In this document: positions 44,338 to 52,998 of the stretch, in pieces
Layout: every line of letters starts with the position of its first letter
Position numbering within the stretch: position 1 is the stretch's first letter
Source of the DNA: CAZSDU01 sp964429135
Lineage (GTDB): Bacteria; Bacteroidota; Bacteroidia; Bacteroidales; FEN-979
Direction of reading: 5' to 3'
DNA: 64,000 bases
NCBI GenBank assembly: GCA_964429135.1
Contig: CAYSAU010000005.1
Location: forward strand, 102,288-166,287
Translations under genes and position numbers: made by a program
The notes under the pieces: generated by a model
Told to the model about the DNA's origin: nothing
What the model saw: only the letters and a program-made list of their open reading frames with translations
The model's database searches: none

Positions 44338-44345
44338 CAAAGATA
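44338..44345 (-). promoter_or_regulatory. -7 box of the rarA-kdsA unit
   Basis: TATCTTTG on the minus strand, an exact consensus match ending 18 bases before the rarA ATG at 44319; no -33 partner found. Confidence 0.4.
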
Positions 44346-44415
44346 CTTCATTATCATATTCGAAAATTCCAATTTTTTTCCTATTCCATGTTTTCTTAAC
44401 CTTAAATCTTAAAAA

Positions 44416-44478
44416 ATGTTAAAAATAATTATACTGATATTCAGCAACTTAAGTAAAATGTTAAAAAATGTTAAAAAA
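44416..44478 (+). repeat. Three direct repeats ATGTTAAAAA ahead of a small lipoprotein gene
   Basis: ATGTTAAAAA occurs at 44416-44425, 44458-44467 and 44468-44477. The copies lie just upstream of the promoter at 44493-44525. They may be a regulator's binding sites or an A-rich upstream element; either is inference. Confidence 0.5.
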
Positions 44479-44492
44479 AAGTATCTGGATTA

Positions 44493-44525
44493 TTTGGACT
44501 GTATTATTCCTTTACTATATCTTTG
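44493..44525 (+). promoter_or_regulatory. Promoter of the small lipoprotein gene
   Basis: TTTG (44493-44496), a 21-base spacer, then TATCTTTG (44518-44525): a complete match to the Bacteroidota consensus, 27 bases before the chosen ATG at 44553. Confidence 0.7.
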
Positions 44526-44552
44526 TACCCGAATTTAAAAATCAATAAACAA

Positions 44553-44831
44553 ATGAAAAAACTTGCAACATTATTAGTTATTGGCGCAGTAGCATTCATG
44601 TATTCCTGTGGCCCAAGCGCAAAAGAAATCGAAGAAAAAAGAATTGCTGATTCAATCCGCGTTGCTGACTCATTAGCAATGGTACAGGCTGAACAGCAGA
44701 GGGTTGCTGACTCTATTGCTCAGGCTCAGATTGCAGCAGCTCATCAGGATTCTATCACCCAGGGTTGGATTAAGGAAGATGGAACTCCTACTGACAAATT
44801 AAAGAAAGAACTGAAAAAAATTAAGAAATAA
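44553..44831 (+). CDS. Small low-complexity lipoprotein
   Basis: 92 residues. Lipoprotein signal MKKLATLLVIGAVAFMY with lipobox YSC, then a helical, repetitive charged region rich in A-D-S-I/L (RIADSIRVADSLA, QRVADSIAQAQIA) that probably forms a coiled coil, and a lysine-rich tail. The ATG at 44553 is fixed by the promoter, whose -7 box covers the longer reading at 44523. No known family recognised. It has its own strong-looking promoter and terminator, so it may be an abundant envelope protein similar in concept to Lpp (inference). Confidence 0.7.
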   Translation: MKKLATLLVIGAVAFMYSCGPSAKEIEEKRIADSIRVADSLAMVQAEQQRVADSIAQAQIAAAHQDSITQGWIKEDGTPTDKLKKELKKIKK

Positions 44832-44861
44832 GCGAAACAGCTTATCGGTTCTTAAAAGAAT

Positions 44862-44897
44862 AAGGGGGCGTCGGTTAGACAGCCCCCTTTTCTTTTT
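44862..44897 (+). terminator. Intrinsic terminator of the small lipoprotein gene
   Basis: AAGGGGGC (44862-44869), a 12-base loop, GCCCCCTT (44882-44889), then TTTCTTTTT-type T-run. It is placed between the lipoprotein stop and the convergent pntB stop, and may act on both strands. Confidence 0.8.
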
Positions 44898-44906
44898 ATA
44901 GAGATA

Positions 44907-46379
44907 TTAAAGGTTCTTTATTTCTGCAATTAGCTTTTGCAGGCTGGTTTTGGCATCGCCGAAAAGCATACGCGACTTGGGCAGGAAGAAAAGGTTGTTT
45001 TCAATGGCTGCATAACCCTTTGCCATGCTTCTTTTCATGATTATTGTATTTTTTGCTTCCCAAACTTTAATAACCGGCATGCCATAAATCGGACTGGAAG
45101 AATCTTCTTCTGCAGCTGGATTGACAACATCATTGGCGCCGATGACAATGACCACATCGGTATTCCCCATGTCGTTATTGGCTTCTTCCATTTCCTGAAG
45201 TTTCTCATAGGCAACGTCCGCTTCAGCAAGAAGGACATTCATGTGGCCTGGCATACGCCCGGCAACAGGATGAATGCCATATTTTAATTCGACACCTTTT
45301 GTTCCGAGGAGGTTTTCCAGCTCATGGCACAGATGTTGTGCTTGGGCTACAGCTAAGCCATAACCGGGGACGATCAATACTTTCTGGGAATAACTTAACA
45401 ATACTGCAGCATCGCTAAGAGATATTTCTTTTACGGTTTTATCCACCCCTGATGCAGTTGAAGCAGCGTTTCCGCCAAAGGCCCCAATGATGACATTTAA
45501 CAGCGAACGATTCATGGCCTTGCACATGAGAATGGTCAATATCGTGCCTGATGAGCCGACGAGTATTCCCCCGGTCAGCATCGCCTGGTTATGATACAGA
45601 AATCCTCCCATAGCCGCTGCAACCCCGGTAAAAGAATTTAATAAGGAAATTACAACCGGCATATCAGCGCCCCCGATTGGCATTACAAAGGTAACACCAT
45701 AAACCAGAGCGAATCCTGCCAGGACATAGATCATCCAGTTTTCCCCATCCACAGGTTCCTTGAACATGATAAATACCACAAAAATCAATAGAATGGCAAG
45801 GAAAGCAAGATTGATAAATCTTAAGACCGGATTTTTAATATCTCCTAAACGCTCATCCAGTTTCCCAAAAGCAATCATAGAGCCTGCAAAGGAAACTCCC
45901 CCTATCATCAAACCCAGAAGTATCGCCAGTGCTTCTCCGTTCAGCATATTGGTTGCGTGTTCACTGGCTAACATGGTTTGCATTCTTGGAAATTCCATCA
46001 TCGAAATCAGTGCTGCACAAGCACCACCCATCCCATTGAACAGGGAAACCATCTGTGGCATGGCAGTCATCTTCACTTTTTTTGCAGCCAACCAACCGCT
46101 TACTGATCCTAAAAGCAGCGCAATAAGAATCCATCCTAAATTGTGGATTCCTTGAAAACTCCCGTCATCCATTTTTGTTTTATGAAAAAGAATGGTAAAA
46201 AGGATTGCCAATCCCATTCCCGCTGCTGCCCATAGGTTTCCGCTCCTTGCCGTATCCGGATGACTAAGTTTTTTCAGTCCCATGATGAATAGAATAGAGG
46301 CCAGAATATAGGATAATTCCAGAATGGAGAGATAAGGGGAAAAATCAAAGTTTTTTGTCAGTGTAATAATCGTTTCCAT
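44907..46379 (-). CDS. pntB: NAD(P) transhydrogenase subunit beta
   Basis: Proton-translocating hydride transfer between NAD(H) and NADP(H). 490 residues: about nine membrane segments (domain II) then the NADP-binding domain III with VPGYGLAVAQAQ, HPVAGRMPGHMNVLLAEA and GANDVVNPAAEED. The three subunits are arranged pntA-1, pntA-2, pntB in transcription order with gaps of about 10 bases, the split form usual in this phylum. Confidence 0.95.
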   Translation of the reverse strand: METIITLTKNFDFSPYLSILELSYILASILFIMGLKKLSHPDTARSGNLWAAAGMGLAILFTILFHKTKMDDGSFQGIHNLGWILIALLLGSVSGWLAAKKVKMTAMPQMVSLFNGMGGACAALISMMEFPRMQTMLASEHATNMLNGEALAILLGLMIGGVSFAGSMIAFGKLDERLGDIKNPVLRFINLAFLAILLIFVVFIMFKEPVDGENWMIYVLAGFALVYGVTFVMPIGGADMPVVISLLNSFTGVAAAMGGFLYHNQAMLTGGILVGSSGTILTILMCKAMNRSLLNVIIGAFGGNAASTASGVDKTVKEISLSDAAVLLSYSQKVLIVPGYGLAVAQAQHLCHELENLLGTKGVELKYGIHPVAGRMPGHMNVLLAEADVAYEKLQEMEEANNDMGNTDVVIVIGANDVVNPAAEEDSSSPIYGMPVIKVWEAKNTIIMKRSMAKGYAAIENNLFFLPKSRMLFGDAKTSLQKLIAEIKNL

Positions 46380-46388
46380 AAAAATGTT

Positions 46389-46700
46389 TTATTTCCGTGT
46401 TTTCTTTTTCCTGAACATTTCGAGCATGCGGTCGGTCACCACAAATCCTCCGACCACATTCAAGGTTCCCAGGATGACTGCAATGAATCCCAGGATCATG
46501 GATAAAACATTATCCGCGTGTCCCATCACAATAATGGCACCGATAATCACTACGCCATGTATGGCGTTAGCACCAGACATCAGCGGGGTATGCAATACTG
46601 ATGGGACATGTGATATGACTTCAATGCCTAAAAAAATGGAGAGGATAATGATGAAGATCGCTTCCCTGTATTCCATGAAAAAAGTTAGAATATCATTCAT
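46389..46700 (-). CDS. pntA: NAD(P) transhydrogenase subunit alpha, membrane part
   Basis: 103 residues, three to four hydrophobic segments, corresponding to the C-terminal membrane domain of the alpha chain (IFLGIEVISHVPSVLHTPLMSGANAIHGV, read in pieces as the conserved VISHVPSVLHTPLMS). The ATG at 46698-46700 (MNDILTFF) is used; the longer reading overlaps the upstream gene. Functions with the soluble alpha and beta chains encoded on either side. Confidence 0.93.
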   Translation of the reverse strand: MNDILTFFMEYREAIFIIILSIFLGIEVISHVPSVLHTPLMSGANAIHGVVIIGAIIVMGHADNVLSMILGFIAVILGTLNVVGGFVVTDRMLEMFRKKKTRK

Positions 46701-46711
46701 TGTAAGATAAT

Positions 46712-47839
46712 TTACGAATTTATAATGGATTTGATTCTTTCGTTGGTGATTTCTTTGTTGTGCGTGATACAAGTACCCTTGATCAGGTCATCCTCCCAGT
46801 TCAGGTTAAATTCACCCTTGGTATTGATCATTAATTTGAGAAAATTGATAACATTTTTTCCAAACATCTTACTCGCATCTGTAGGCAGATCAACGGGAAA
46901 AAATGAATTCCCGATGATTTTTACCCCATGAGCAATAATGGTTTCATTATTGCGTGTCAATTCGCAATTTCCCCCTGTGGATGCAGCTATATCAATGATG
47001 ACCGACCCCGGTTTCATGGATTCTACCGTTTCCTTTTTAAGTAATAACGGAGCCTTCTTGCCTGGAATCTGAGCAGTACAAATCACAACATCAGATTTTT
47101 TGGCATGATCATGAATGGCCTGTGCCTGTTTCATTTTAAAATCTTCGCTTTGCTCAACAGCGTAACCGCCTGCCGCTTTATCATCGATTGCCCCTTCCAC
47201 TTCCACAAATTTTCCGCCTAATCCCTGAACTTCCTCTTTTACGGCAGCACGGACATCAAAAACTTCCACCACTGCCCCGAGTTTCCTCGATGTGGCAATG
47301 GCTTGCAAGCCAGCCACTCCGGCTCCCAGGATCAACACTTTTGCTGGAGTAATAGTCCCGGCGGCAGTCATAAACATTGGAAAAAATTTTGGAAGGGAAT
47401 TTGCTGCCGTCAGTACTGCTTTATAACCTGAAATAGTGGCCATTGAAGATAGTATATCCATAGCCTGAGCACGTGAGGTGCGGGGAATCACATCCAGACT
47501 AAAACAAGTAATGTTTTTTTCGGCCATGGTTTTAACTAATTCAAGATTAAAATATGGATTGATCTGCGCCAGGAAAATTTTGTCTTCGGTAGAAAGGGAT
47601 AATTCCTTTTCAGACAAAGGATTGATTTTGATCAGAAGCTTGGCTTCACTAATCACCCCTTCTTTAGATGTGATTTTTGCTCCCGCGGAAATATAATCCT
47701 CATTGGATGCAAATGACCCGGATCCGGCATCTTCCTCTACGTAGATGTCAACCCCCATCTTGACAAGGATGGAAACAGCTTCCGGAAGAAGTGCCACCCG
47801 CTGTTCGGGATATTCTTCCTTTAAAATTCCAATTATCAT
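46712..47839 (-). CDS. pntA: NAD(P) transhydrogenase subunit alpha, soluble NAD-binding part
   Basis: 375 residues of alanine dehydrogenase/PntA fold (domain I): MIIGILKEEYPEQRVALLPE at the start, PRTSRAQAMD, and the NAD-binding GAGVAGLQAIATSRKLGA followed by VFDVR. The membrane part is a separate gene 11 bases downstream. Two starts are possible, 47866 and 47839; the latter matches the family N-terminus. The CDGSH iron-sulfur gene lies directly upstream and may be co-transcribed. Confidence 0.92.
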   Translation of the reverse strand: MIIGILKEEYPEQRVALLPEAVSILVKMGVDIYVEEDAGSGSFASNEDYISAGAKITSKEGVISEAKLLIKINPLSEKELSLSTEDKIFLAQINPYFNLELVKTMAEKNITCFSLDVIPRTSRAQAMDILSSMATISGYKAVLTAANSLPKFFPMFMTAAGTITPAKVLILGAGVAGLQAIATSRKLGAVVEVFDVRAAVKEEVQGLGGKFVEVEGAIDDKAAGGYAVEQSEDFKMKQAQAIHDHAKKSDVVICTAQIPGKKAPLLLKKETVESMKPGSVIIDIAASTGGNCELTRNNETIIAHGVKIIGNSFFPVDLPTDASKMFGKNVINFLKLMINTKGEFNLNWEDDLIKGTCITHNKEITNERIKSIINS

Positions 47840-47868
47840 AAGTTGTTTTTCTGTTTGGTTTAACATGG

Positions 47869-48360
47869 TTAATCTTTGAATTTGACGGATAAATGGCTCC
47901 CATCACAAAAAGGTTTTTTTTCTGAAGATCCGCAACGACAGAGAGCAGCGACTTCGGAATCAACCTTGATTTTTTTCTTCTTGGAATCCCGGATAATAAA
48001 ATTTCCGCTGATTAAAGCCGGACCATTTTCCATGATCTGAATCCTGGCATATTTCGATTTCTTTTTTCCCGGAGAAGCTGCTTTCGATGAAGGGAACTTT
48101 GAACTTTTTAAATACGTCAACGCTCTTGATGGACAACTGTCAACTGCTTTAATAATGGCTTTGCTGTCAGTTCCGTGTATATTGATCCAGGGTTTCTTTT
48201 TTGTATTAAAGACCTCCGGAAGACCAATGATACAATTGGCGGAATGAATACATAATTCTGGCCTCCAGTAAACGGTTACTTCACCATTGGAATATTGCTT
48301 TACCGGCTCTTTGTCTTTTTTGAATGATAATAATTCTGATTTGGTGACCTTATTTGACAT
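47869..48360 (-). CDS. CDGSH iron-sulfur protein with N-terminal mono-cluster (YjdI-like) domain
   Basis: 163 residues. N-terminal Fer4_19-type domain with C-I-H-S-A-N-C (near residue 36) and SCPSRAL, then a linker rich in Ser/Lys, and a C-terminal CDGSH domain with CRCGSSEKKPFCDGSH, which binds a [2Fe-2S] cluster through three Cys and one His. This two-domain arrangement is common in bacteria; the role is redox or iron-sulfur handling, not defined. It stands ahead of the transhydrogenase genes, 29 bases from the preferred pntA start. Confidence 0.85.
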   Translation of the reverse strand: MSNKVTKSELLSFKKDKEPVKQYSNGEVTVYWRPELCIHSANCIIGLPEVFNTKKKPWINIHGTDSKAIIKAVDSCPSRALTYLKSSKFPSSKAASPGKKKSKYARIQIMENGPALISGNFIIRDSKKKKIKVDSEVAALCRCGSSEKKPFCDGSHLSVKFKD

Positions 48361-48513
48361 ATAATGGATCTTAAAATTTCCGTAAAGGTAAAAATTATTA
48401 ATTTTGAAAACAAAGTGACTATCTGAGATATCAACAAGAAAATTGTTTATCTAACAAGGTTTCATTGAAACGCCTGCCTCATTGATAAGATTTGTATATT
48501 AAACCATGGGAAT

Positions 48514-49767
48514 ATGCCTGATATGATCTTTAAAAAAGTTTTGCCTTCTTGTCTCCACTTGTGTTGGATTTTTTTACTGATTTTTGGATTTATCGGTAAT
48601 TCCTGCAAGAAATTCCAGATTGATTTCCCGGAAATTTCTGGGCTTCAGAAAATTGAAGACTATGAAGGGGGATTCCTGTATAAGACAAATTCCGGAAAAT
48701 TTCATGTAATAAGCCTTAACGGTAACTATCTCCAGATGGGAAGGCAATATGGATATTTGCTGGGAGGCCTGATGAAAGAATATCATCAGGAGGTTGAAAA
48801 AATTTTGCGTGAGGCCGGAATCAGCGAAAGCCAGATGAATTCCTTTGCGCTATCTTATTATAATATGCAACCTTATCCTTTTAAACAGATGATGGACGGA
48901 ATGGCCATGACCTCCAAACTGAGCGTCAGTCAGCAGCGGTTTGTTTGCAGTTCTATGAGCATGATGTACGAAGTCTGGCCGGGATGCAGCAGTATTCAGG
49001 TGTGGAAAAATTATTCCAAGGATAGAAAAATGATTTGTGGCCGGAACTGGGATGCACAAAAAGGAAGATTTGACCATTTAGGTAAATACCTTGTTGTCGT
49101 ACTATTCAACCCGGGTACTCATGCTCAAAGCGTGGCAGAATTCAATTATGTTGGATCCTTTTCCCCCCAAACTTTAATCAATGAAAAAGGAATATATTTA
49201 GATGCTCATGCATGTCAGTTACTGGATACTATATCCTTTCCCGGACGATTACCTGCAGGTTACCTGCTTTTCTCTTTCTTACTGAACAGTACAAACATGG
49301 ATGATTTATCCAGATATTTTTCTTCCACCCGGCCTGCAGTTTCTTTACTGGTGAATGCAGCAGTTGCCGAACACGCATGTTGCTTTCAATGGCCAACTTT
49401 TGATCTCCATAAACGTGAAGCTGACTCTGCCGGGCTGCTGGTTTCGACTAACCATTTTATCGGTTATCCTAAAGAATGGCCATTGCTTCCTATCCCGAAG
49501 GACCCGGAAAAAGCAGCTTATACGATTCAACGATTTGATAACCTGATGGAACTAGCCTGGCAAAACAAAGGGGGCATAGATGCCGAGAAGATGATGACCC
49601 TTATGGAATTGACTATTCCCAATAGGGGAGCAGCATTTCCCGATAATGACCCCAGGTATGAGACCTATTATCAGATAGTGACTGTTCCTCAAGATTTAAT
49701 TTGGTATGTTAAGGCGGTGAATTATTCCGGTTGGGAGAAAATCCCATTAATAGAATTGTTTCGCTGA
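48514..49767 (+). CDS. C45-type NTN hydrolase/acyltransferase-like lipoprotein
   Basis: 417 residues with a lipoprotein signal (lipobox GNSC, Cys31). The body resembles the acyl-CoA:6-aminopenicillanic acid acyltransferase/choloylglycine hydrolase superfamily: probable nucleophile Cys158 in GCSSIQVW, GRNWDAQ (178-180 Asn-Trp-Asp), an STNHF segment downstream and NRGAAF near the end. In the family the nucleophile is exposed by self-cleavage; if so, cleavage would occur before Cys158 and free the chain from its lipid-anchored N-terminal part. Substrate is unknown. A -7 box (TAATTTTG 48399-48406) is about 108 bases upstream. Confidence 0.75.
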   Translation: MPDMIFKKVLPSCLHLCWIFLLIFGFIGNSCKKFQIDFPEISGLQKIEDYEGGFLYKTNSGKFHVISLNGNYLQMGRQYGYLLGGLMKEYHQEVEKILREAGISESQMNSFALSYYNMQPYPFKQMMDGMAMTSKLSVSQQRFVCSSMSMMYEVWPGCSSIQVWKNYSKDRKMICGRNWDAQKGRFDHLGKYLVVVLFNPGTHAQSVAEFNYVGSFSPQTLINEKGIYLDAHACQLLDTISFPGRLPAGYLLFSFLLNSTNMDDLSRYFSSTRPAVSLLVNAAVAEHACCFQWPTFDLHKREADSAGLLVSTNHFIGYPKEWPLLPIPKDPEKAAYTIQRFDNLMELAWQNKGGIDAEKMMTLMELTIPNRGAAFPDNDPRYETYYQIVTVPQDLIWYVKAVNYSGWEKIPLIELFR

Positions 49768-49775
49768 TTTTTAAC

Positions 49776-49803
49776 AAAAAACCTGCATGGGTCAGCATGC
49801 AGG
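49776..49803 (-). terminator. Intrinsic terminator at the end of a candidate sRNA
   Basis: On the minus strand CCTGCATG, 6-base loop, CATGCAGG (49782-49803) is followed by TTTTTTG. A perfect 8-bp stem plus T-run, pointing away from the CAP-SPOR gene. Confidence 0.75.
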
Positions 49804-49884
49804 AAGATTACAGTACATGAGATGGATAATCGCTGTTTTCTATATACGGATTAACGTTATTTATATGTGATAATGTTTGTGTAT
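49776..49884 (-). ncRNA. Candidate small RNA, about 109 nt
   Basis: A complete promoter (49889-49920, minus strand) is followed after about 85 bases by a strong terminator (49776-49803). Between them there is no protein-like frame (only an 8-codon one with no ribosome site). The transcript would start near 49884 and end in antisense-tail position next to the C45 gene stop (49767). The region is not part of either neighbouring gene. I do not recognise an RNA family; the call is inference from the promoter-terminator pair. Confidence 0.55.
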
Positions 49885-49888
49885 GCTG

Positions 49889-49920
49889 CAAATGTATGCT
49901 CGTTAACAGGAATGAACAAA
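49889..49920 (-). promoter_or_regulatory. Promoter of the candidate small RNA
   Basis: On the minus strand TTTG (49917-49920), a 20-base spacer, then TACATTTG (49889-49896): both boxes match the consensus exactly and the spacing equals that before the SPFH gene. Confidence 0.65.
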
Positions 49921-50033
49921 TGCATTCTACCAGGTAAAGAAAATACCCGGGGAATTTTGAGTTTATTCGGATAAAGTTTTTTCGATTCGATTCCTTGCCT
50001 GAATTTAATCGATGAAATAAGTGATTTTCATGA

Positions 50034-50975
50034 TCACTTTTTCAACAACCAAGCATCCTTGAACTTTTTCTTGATTTCTTTCAGTTTATTCATGGTCTCT
50101 GTTTTATTGGCAGATTCGAATACAGAGATCCTGGCTTTGCCTTCTTTTTCAAGAACTTTTGCTGAAGGAAAACCTTCGGTAACTAGTTTTGGAATCATTT
50201 TTGATGCAGTTTCCAAGGGAATATTACTTCTGATAATGATATAATACATACCTGTCCCTGCTTGAGTTGGTTCAATTTTAATTTCTGGTTTATTCTCTTT
50301 TTTTCCTTCTGAAAGGTTGACTGATTTTTTTTCTTTTTTCGATTGTTTAATGGAATCATCTGAACCCTGAACAGACAGGTTTCCACAGTAAACTGCAGTA
50401 CCTGCAGGATCATTCATTTCACCAAACCATGCACAGGCATAATTTTCATAGATCCCTATGCCAATGGCATTCCATTTTTTTCCAACCCACTTTCCACTGT
50501 TTAACAAAAAGTTTCTCGTGTAATCAATAGATTTCCATTCCGAAATAATACTGTCTGGAATTGCAGTACTGTTCTCCCAGTAAACAATTTCATATCCTTT
50601 CCCAGGGTAAGGAGTGAACTCTTTTGGTTTATTCCATACCGAATTCTTCTTATTTTCATCCCGGGGATAACAAAATGATTTCCATGGTCCTTTGTCTGAC
50701 CAGGAATAGGAAGTACAGGGTTCCTGATCGGGATGATTGAAGAATAGGTCCTTGGCATGGGAGCTTGCTACATAACACAATGACCTTGAAAGAGGAACAG
50801 CAGTAAGCTCATAACGTTTACGATAATCATTGATCATTTTATAAAGTTGCATTTCAGCTTGGTTGATGCAAAAATCGGAAGGAATCACAGAAGAGACCTT
50901 CACTTGATTTTGGGCGTTTAAAAAAGTACACCTAAAGACAAAAATAAAAAGGACAAAAATTCTTAGGTGAATCAT
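50034..50975 (-). CDS. Secreted CAP (SCP-like) protein with C-terminal SPOR domain
   Basis: 313 residues: signal peptide (IFVLFIFVFRCTFLNAQ), a CAP-like domain (about 40-190; MINDYRKRYELTAVPLSRSL, SSHAKDLF, GIGIYENYACAWFG), a lysine-rich linker, and a SPOR-like domain (about 240-313; GMYYIIIRSNIP, KARISVF). SPOR domains bind denuded peptidoglycan glycan strands, and CAP domains are often hydrolase-associated or lipid/protein binding. It is the last gene of the six-gene glycan operon, overlapping GH172 by 4 bp. Confidence 0.75.
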   Translation of the reverse strand: MIHLRIFVLFIFVFRCTFLNAQNQVKVSSVIPSDFCINQAEMQLYKMINDYRKRYELTAVPLSRSLCYVASSHAKDLFFNHPDQEPCTSYSWSDKGPWKSFCYPRDENKKNSVWNKPKEFTPYPGKGYEIVYWENSTAIPDSIISEWKSIDYTRNFLLNSGKWVGKKWNAIGIGIYENYACAWFGEMNDPAGTAVYCGNLSVQGSDDSIKQSKKEKKSVNLSEGKKENKPEIKIEPTQAGTGMYYIIIRSNIPLETASKMIPKLVTEGFPSAKVLEKEGKARISVFESANKTETMNKLKEIKKKFKDAWLLKK

Positions 50976-52972
50976 TCATTTAATGGTGTTAATGGTTGCT
51001 GATTTGCAATGGCTCTGATGTTGTTCTCCAGTCCCGAAATCCGGGCATAGAATCCAAAACCGCCGTAATTATTTTCGATCTTCAATAAAAGCTTATTCCA
51101 TCCTGGCTTGACGTTTAACAATATTTCTGCCTGATCAGGTTCTGCTACACGGATACCGGAAAAACGATATACTTCTTTATTATTAAAGAAAACTTTCATA
51201 CCATCATCCGAGCCAACATATAACCCCACCTTGGCAGGTGATTGGGCATAAATAAAACTTGCTGCATAAACAACAGCCATCTCATGGGGTCTCATTCTTT
51301 CCATTAGTGAGAGATATCCATCCTTAGGGGTTTGTACGTATTCCCAACGGATTGGTTTCCCATTCATCCCTGTAAATACTCGGTTCGTGTCAAAATTTTC
51401 CAGTTCAGGTGCAAAAGCGAAATCAAGCCCTTTGCGATCACCATTTTTTTCTTTCTGGTTTGGGAAAGGGCCAAGAAGGTACCATTCCGGAACATAGGTT
51501 CTTTTCGGTGTAAGAAGAATACCGTCAATCCCAATATCAAAGCCGTAGGCAAAGGGATCTTTTCCGGTCACGACAAATCTTATATCAAGCGATTTCCCTT
51601 GATTATTTAGATACTTCAGCAACACAATCCCATCCGGAAGCAGAACAGGAGCATATCCTTTAATCTCTCCGGCTTTACTCCCATTGACATAGATATCTGC
51701 ATTCGCATAGGAAGGTCCTTTTGTGTAGTAAATGGTCAGATGATCCATCGCTTCTTTTAATCCTGATAAGGTCAACTGAAAAACCGAATTTTCGTGGGCA
51801 GAAATAAATAGCTGTTGATTATTTCCCCAATCAGCGCCAAAATCAGACATATCCATGACCTTCGACTGAAGTCCATTCAGGTTAAATTTAAGTGTTTCTG
51901 CTTCAAGGATTGTTTTTGGTTTGATAATCCGTAAGGGAATTCTCTGACCGGCTTTCGGCATTGAGGGAAAAGCGTGATGAGGTTCTGATTGGTACCAATA
52001 AACTGTGCTGCTGTAATCAGCAATTGACTGATTCCCATGTCCATGTTCAAAAGTGAGCTTGACTGATTTCCTGAATGGGATGGGATCTGATACGTAAAAC
52101 CTATAAGCGGAAATTCTACCCAGTGAATCATCCTTGTCACTGAGACCACTGAAAGGACCGGAAAACTCCCCGGATCTAAAATGTGAAGTTCCGGAAAAAA
52201 AATTCTCAGTTCCGGTACCGTAAATACCAGGTTTCTTTTCTCCATCTACATAAATCATTTCATCACCATCCAGAAAATCAAAATTGCCGGAATAGGATTG
52301 GATATTCAGGTTTAAACCCACGATATGGCCATTCCCTTTGGTTCGGAGTAAGGTATAATTGGAATCATAATCGGTACGGATATCCCTTGTCCAATGAGCA
52401 TGGAAATATGCGACATTACGATCAAGCACACCTTCGAACTTATGATAATTGATTTGATAGGAAAACGATGGAATATCCCGCATGGTTTCATTCACGATCT
52501 CAATTCTAGCGTGAGCTTCAAAGGGCATAGGAAAATAACAGATATATCCTCCGCCAGTCATACCAAGATATTGAGAGATATAAGGTTGATATGCAAATCC
52601 GTTTCCAAAAAAATCACCGAAAGGAACTTCAACGGAAGGATTTTTTTCATTATTCCAATATATCCTGATCAGTATCCTGCGGAGAAAATAGGGGTCAGGG
52701 GAATTCAGTGCAAACCATATCCTGGTTATCATTCCTGGTCCTTCTACATCAAGAATCCTGGCTTTCCTTCCTGCTGGAATGACTATAAAATCATTATTTC
52801 CTCCCCCTTGATCATGACTTGAAACCTGAATTAATTTACTGTTCTTTAATAATGGTAAAGCGGCAGGGGAGATCAGCCTTTCTATATCTGCATTGTTCAC
52901 TGAATCGCAGGAAACCAGGAAAACGGAAAATAGAATACTGGTAATGGATAAGGAACAAATTATTTTTTTCAT
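50972..52972 (-). CDS. GH172 (DUF2961) glycoside hydrolase, lipoprotein
   Basis: 666 residues with a lipoprotein signal (lipobox near VSC). The DUF2961 core (about 55-370) is now classed as glycoside hydrolase family 172; typical segments are GPGMITRIWFAL, PFGDFFGNGF and GTGTENFFSG, where one of the catalytic glutamates is expected. Known members act on D-fructofuranosides or D-arabinofuranosides. A C-terminal PA14-like module (about 570-650; VGLYVGSDDGMKVFFNN) probably binds carbohydrate. The gene lies between GH63-like and CAP-SPOR genes; the 4-bp overlap with the latter suggests coupling. The target glycan is unknown. Confidence 0.82.
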   Translation of the reverse strand: MKKIICSLSITSILFSVFLVSCDSVNNADIERLISPAALPLLKNSKLIQVSSHDQGGGNNDFIVIPAGRKARILDVEGPGMITRIWFALNSPDPYFLRRILIRIYWNNEKNPSVEVPFGDFFGNGFAYQPYISQYLGMTGGGYICYFPMPFEAHARIEIVNETMRDIPSFSYQINYHKFEGVLDRNVAYFHAHWTRDIRTDYDSNYTLLRTKGNGHIVGLNLNIQSYSGNFDFLDGDEMIYVDGEKKPGIYGTGTENFFSGTSHFRSGEFSGPFSGLSDKDDSLGRISAYRFYVSDPIPFRKSVKLTFEHGHGNQSIADYSSTVYWYQSEPHHAFPSMPKAGQRIPLRIIKPKTILEAETLKFNLNGLQSKVMDMSDFGADWGNNQQLFISAHENSVFQLTLSGLKEAMDHLTIYYTKGPSYANADIYVNGSKAGEIKGYAPVLLPDGIVLLKYLNNQGKSLDIRFVVTGKDPFAYGFDIGIDGILLTPKRTYVPEWYLLGPFPNQKEKNGDRKGLDFAFAPELENFDTNRVFTGMNGKPIRWEYVQTPKDGYLSLMERMRPHEMAVVYAASFIYAQSPAKVGLYVGSDDGMKVFFNNKEVYRFSGIRVAEPDQAEILLNVKPGWNKLLLKIENNYGGFGFYARISGLENNIRAIANQQPLTPLNE

Positions 52973-52998
52973 GCATGAGGTATTGACCTGCAAATTTA

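Noticed and set aside
45760..46710. Antisense open frames opposite the transhydrogenase genes
   Set aside because: They mirror membrane-helix codons of pntB and pntA and show no independent family features.
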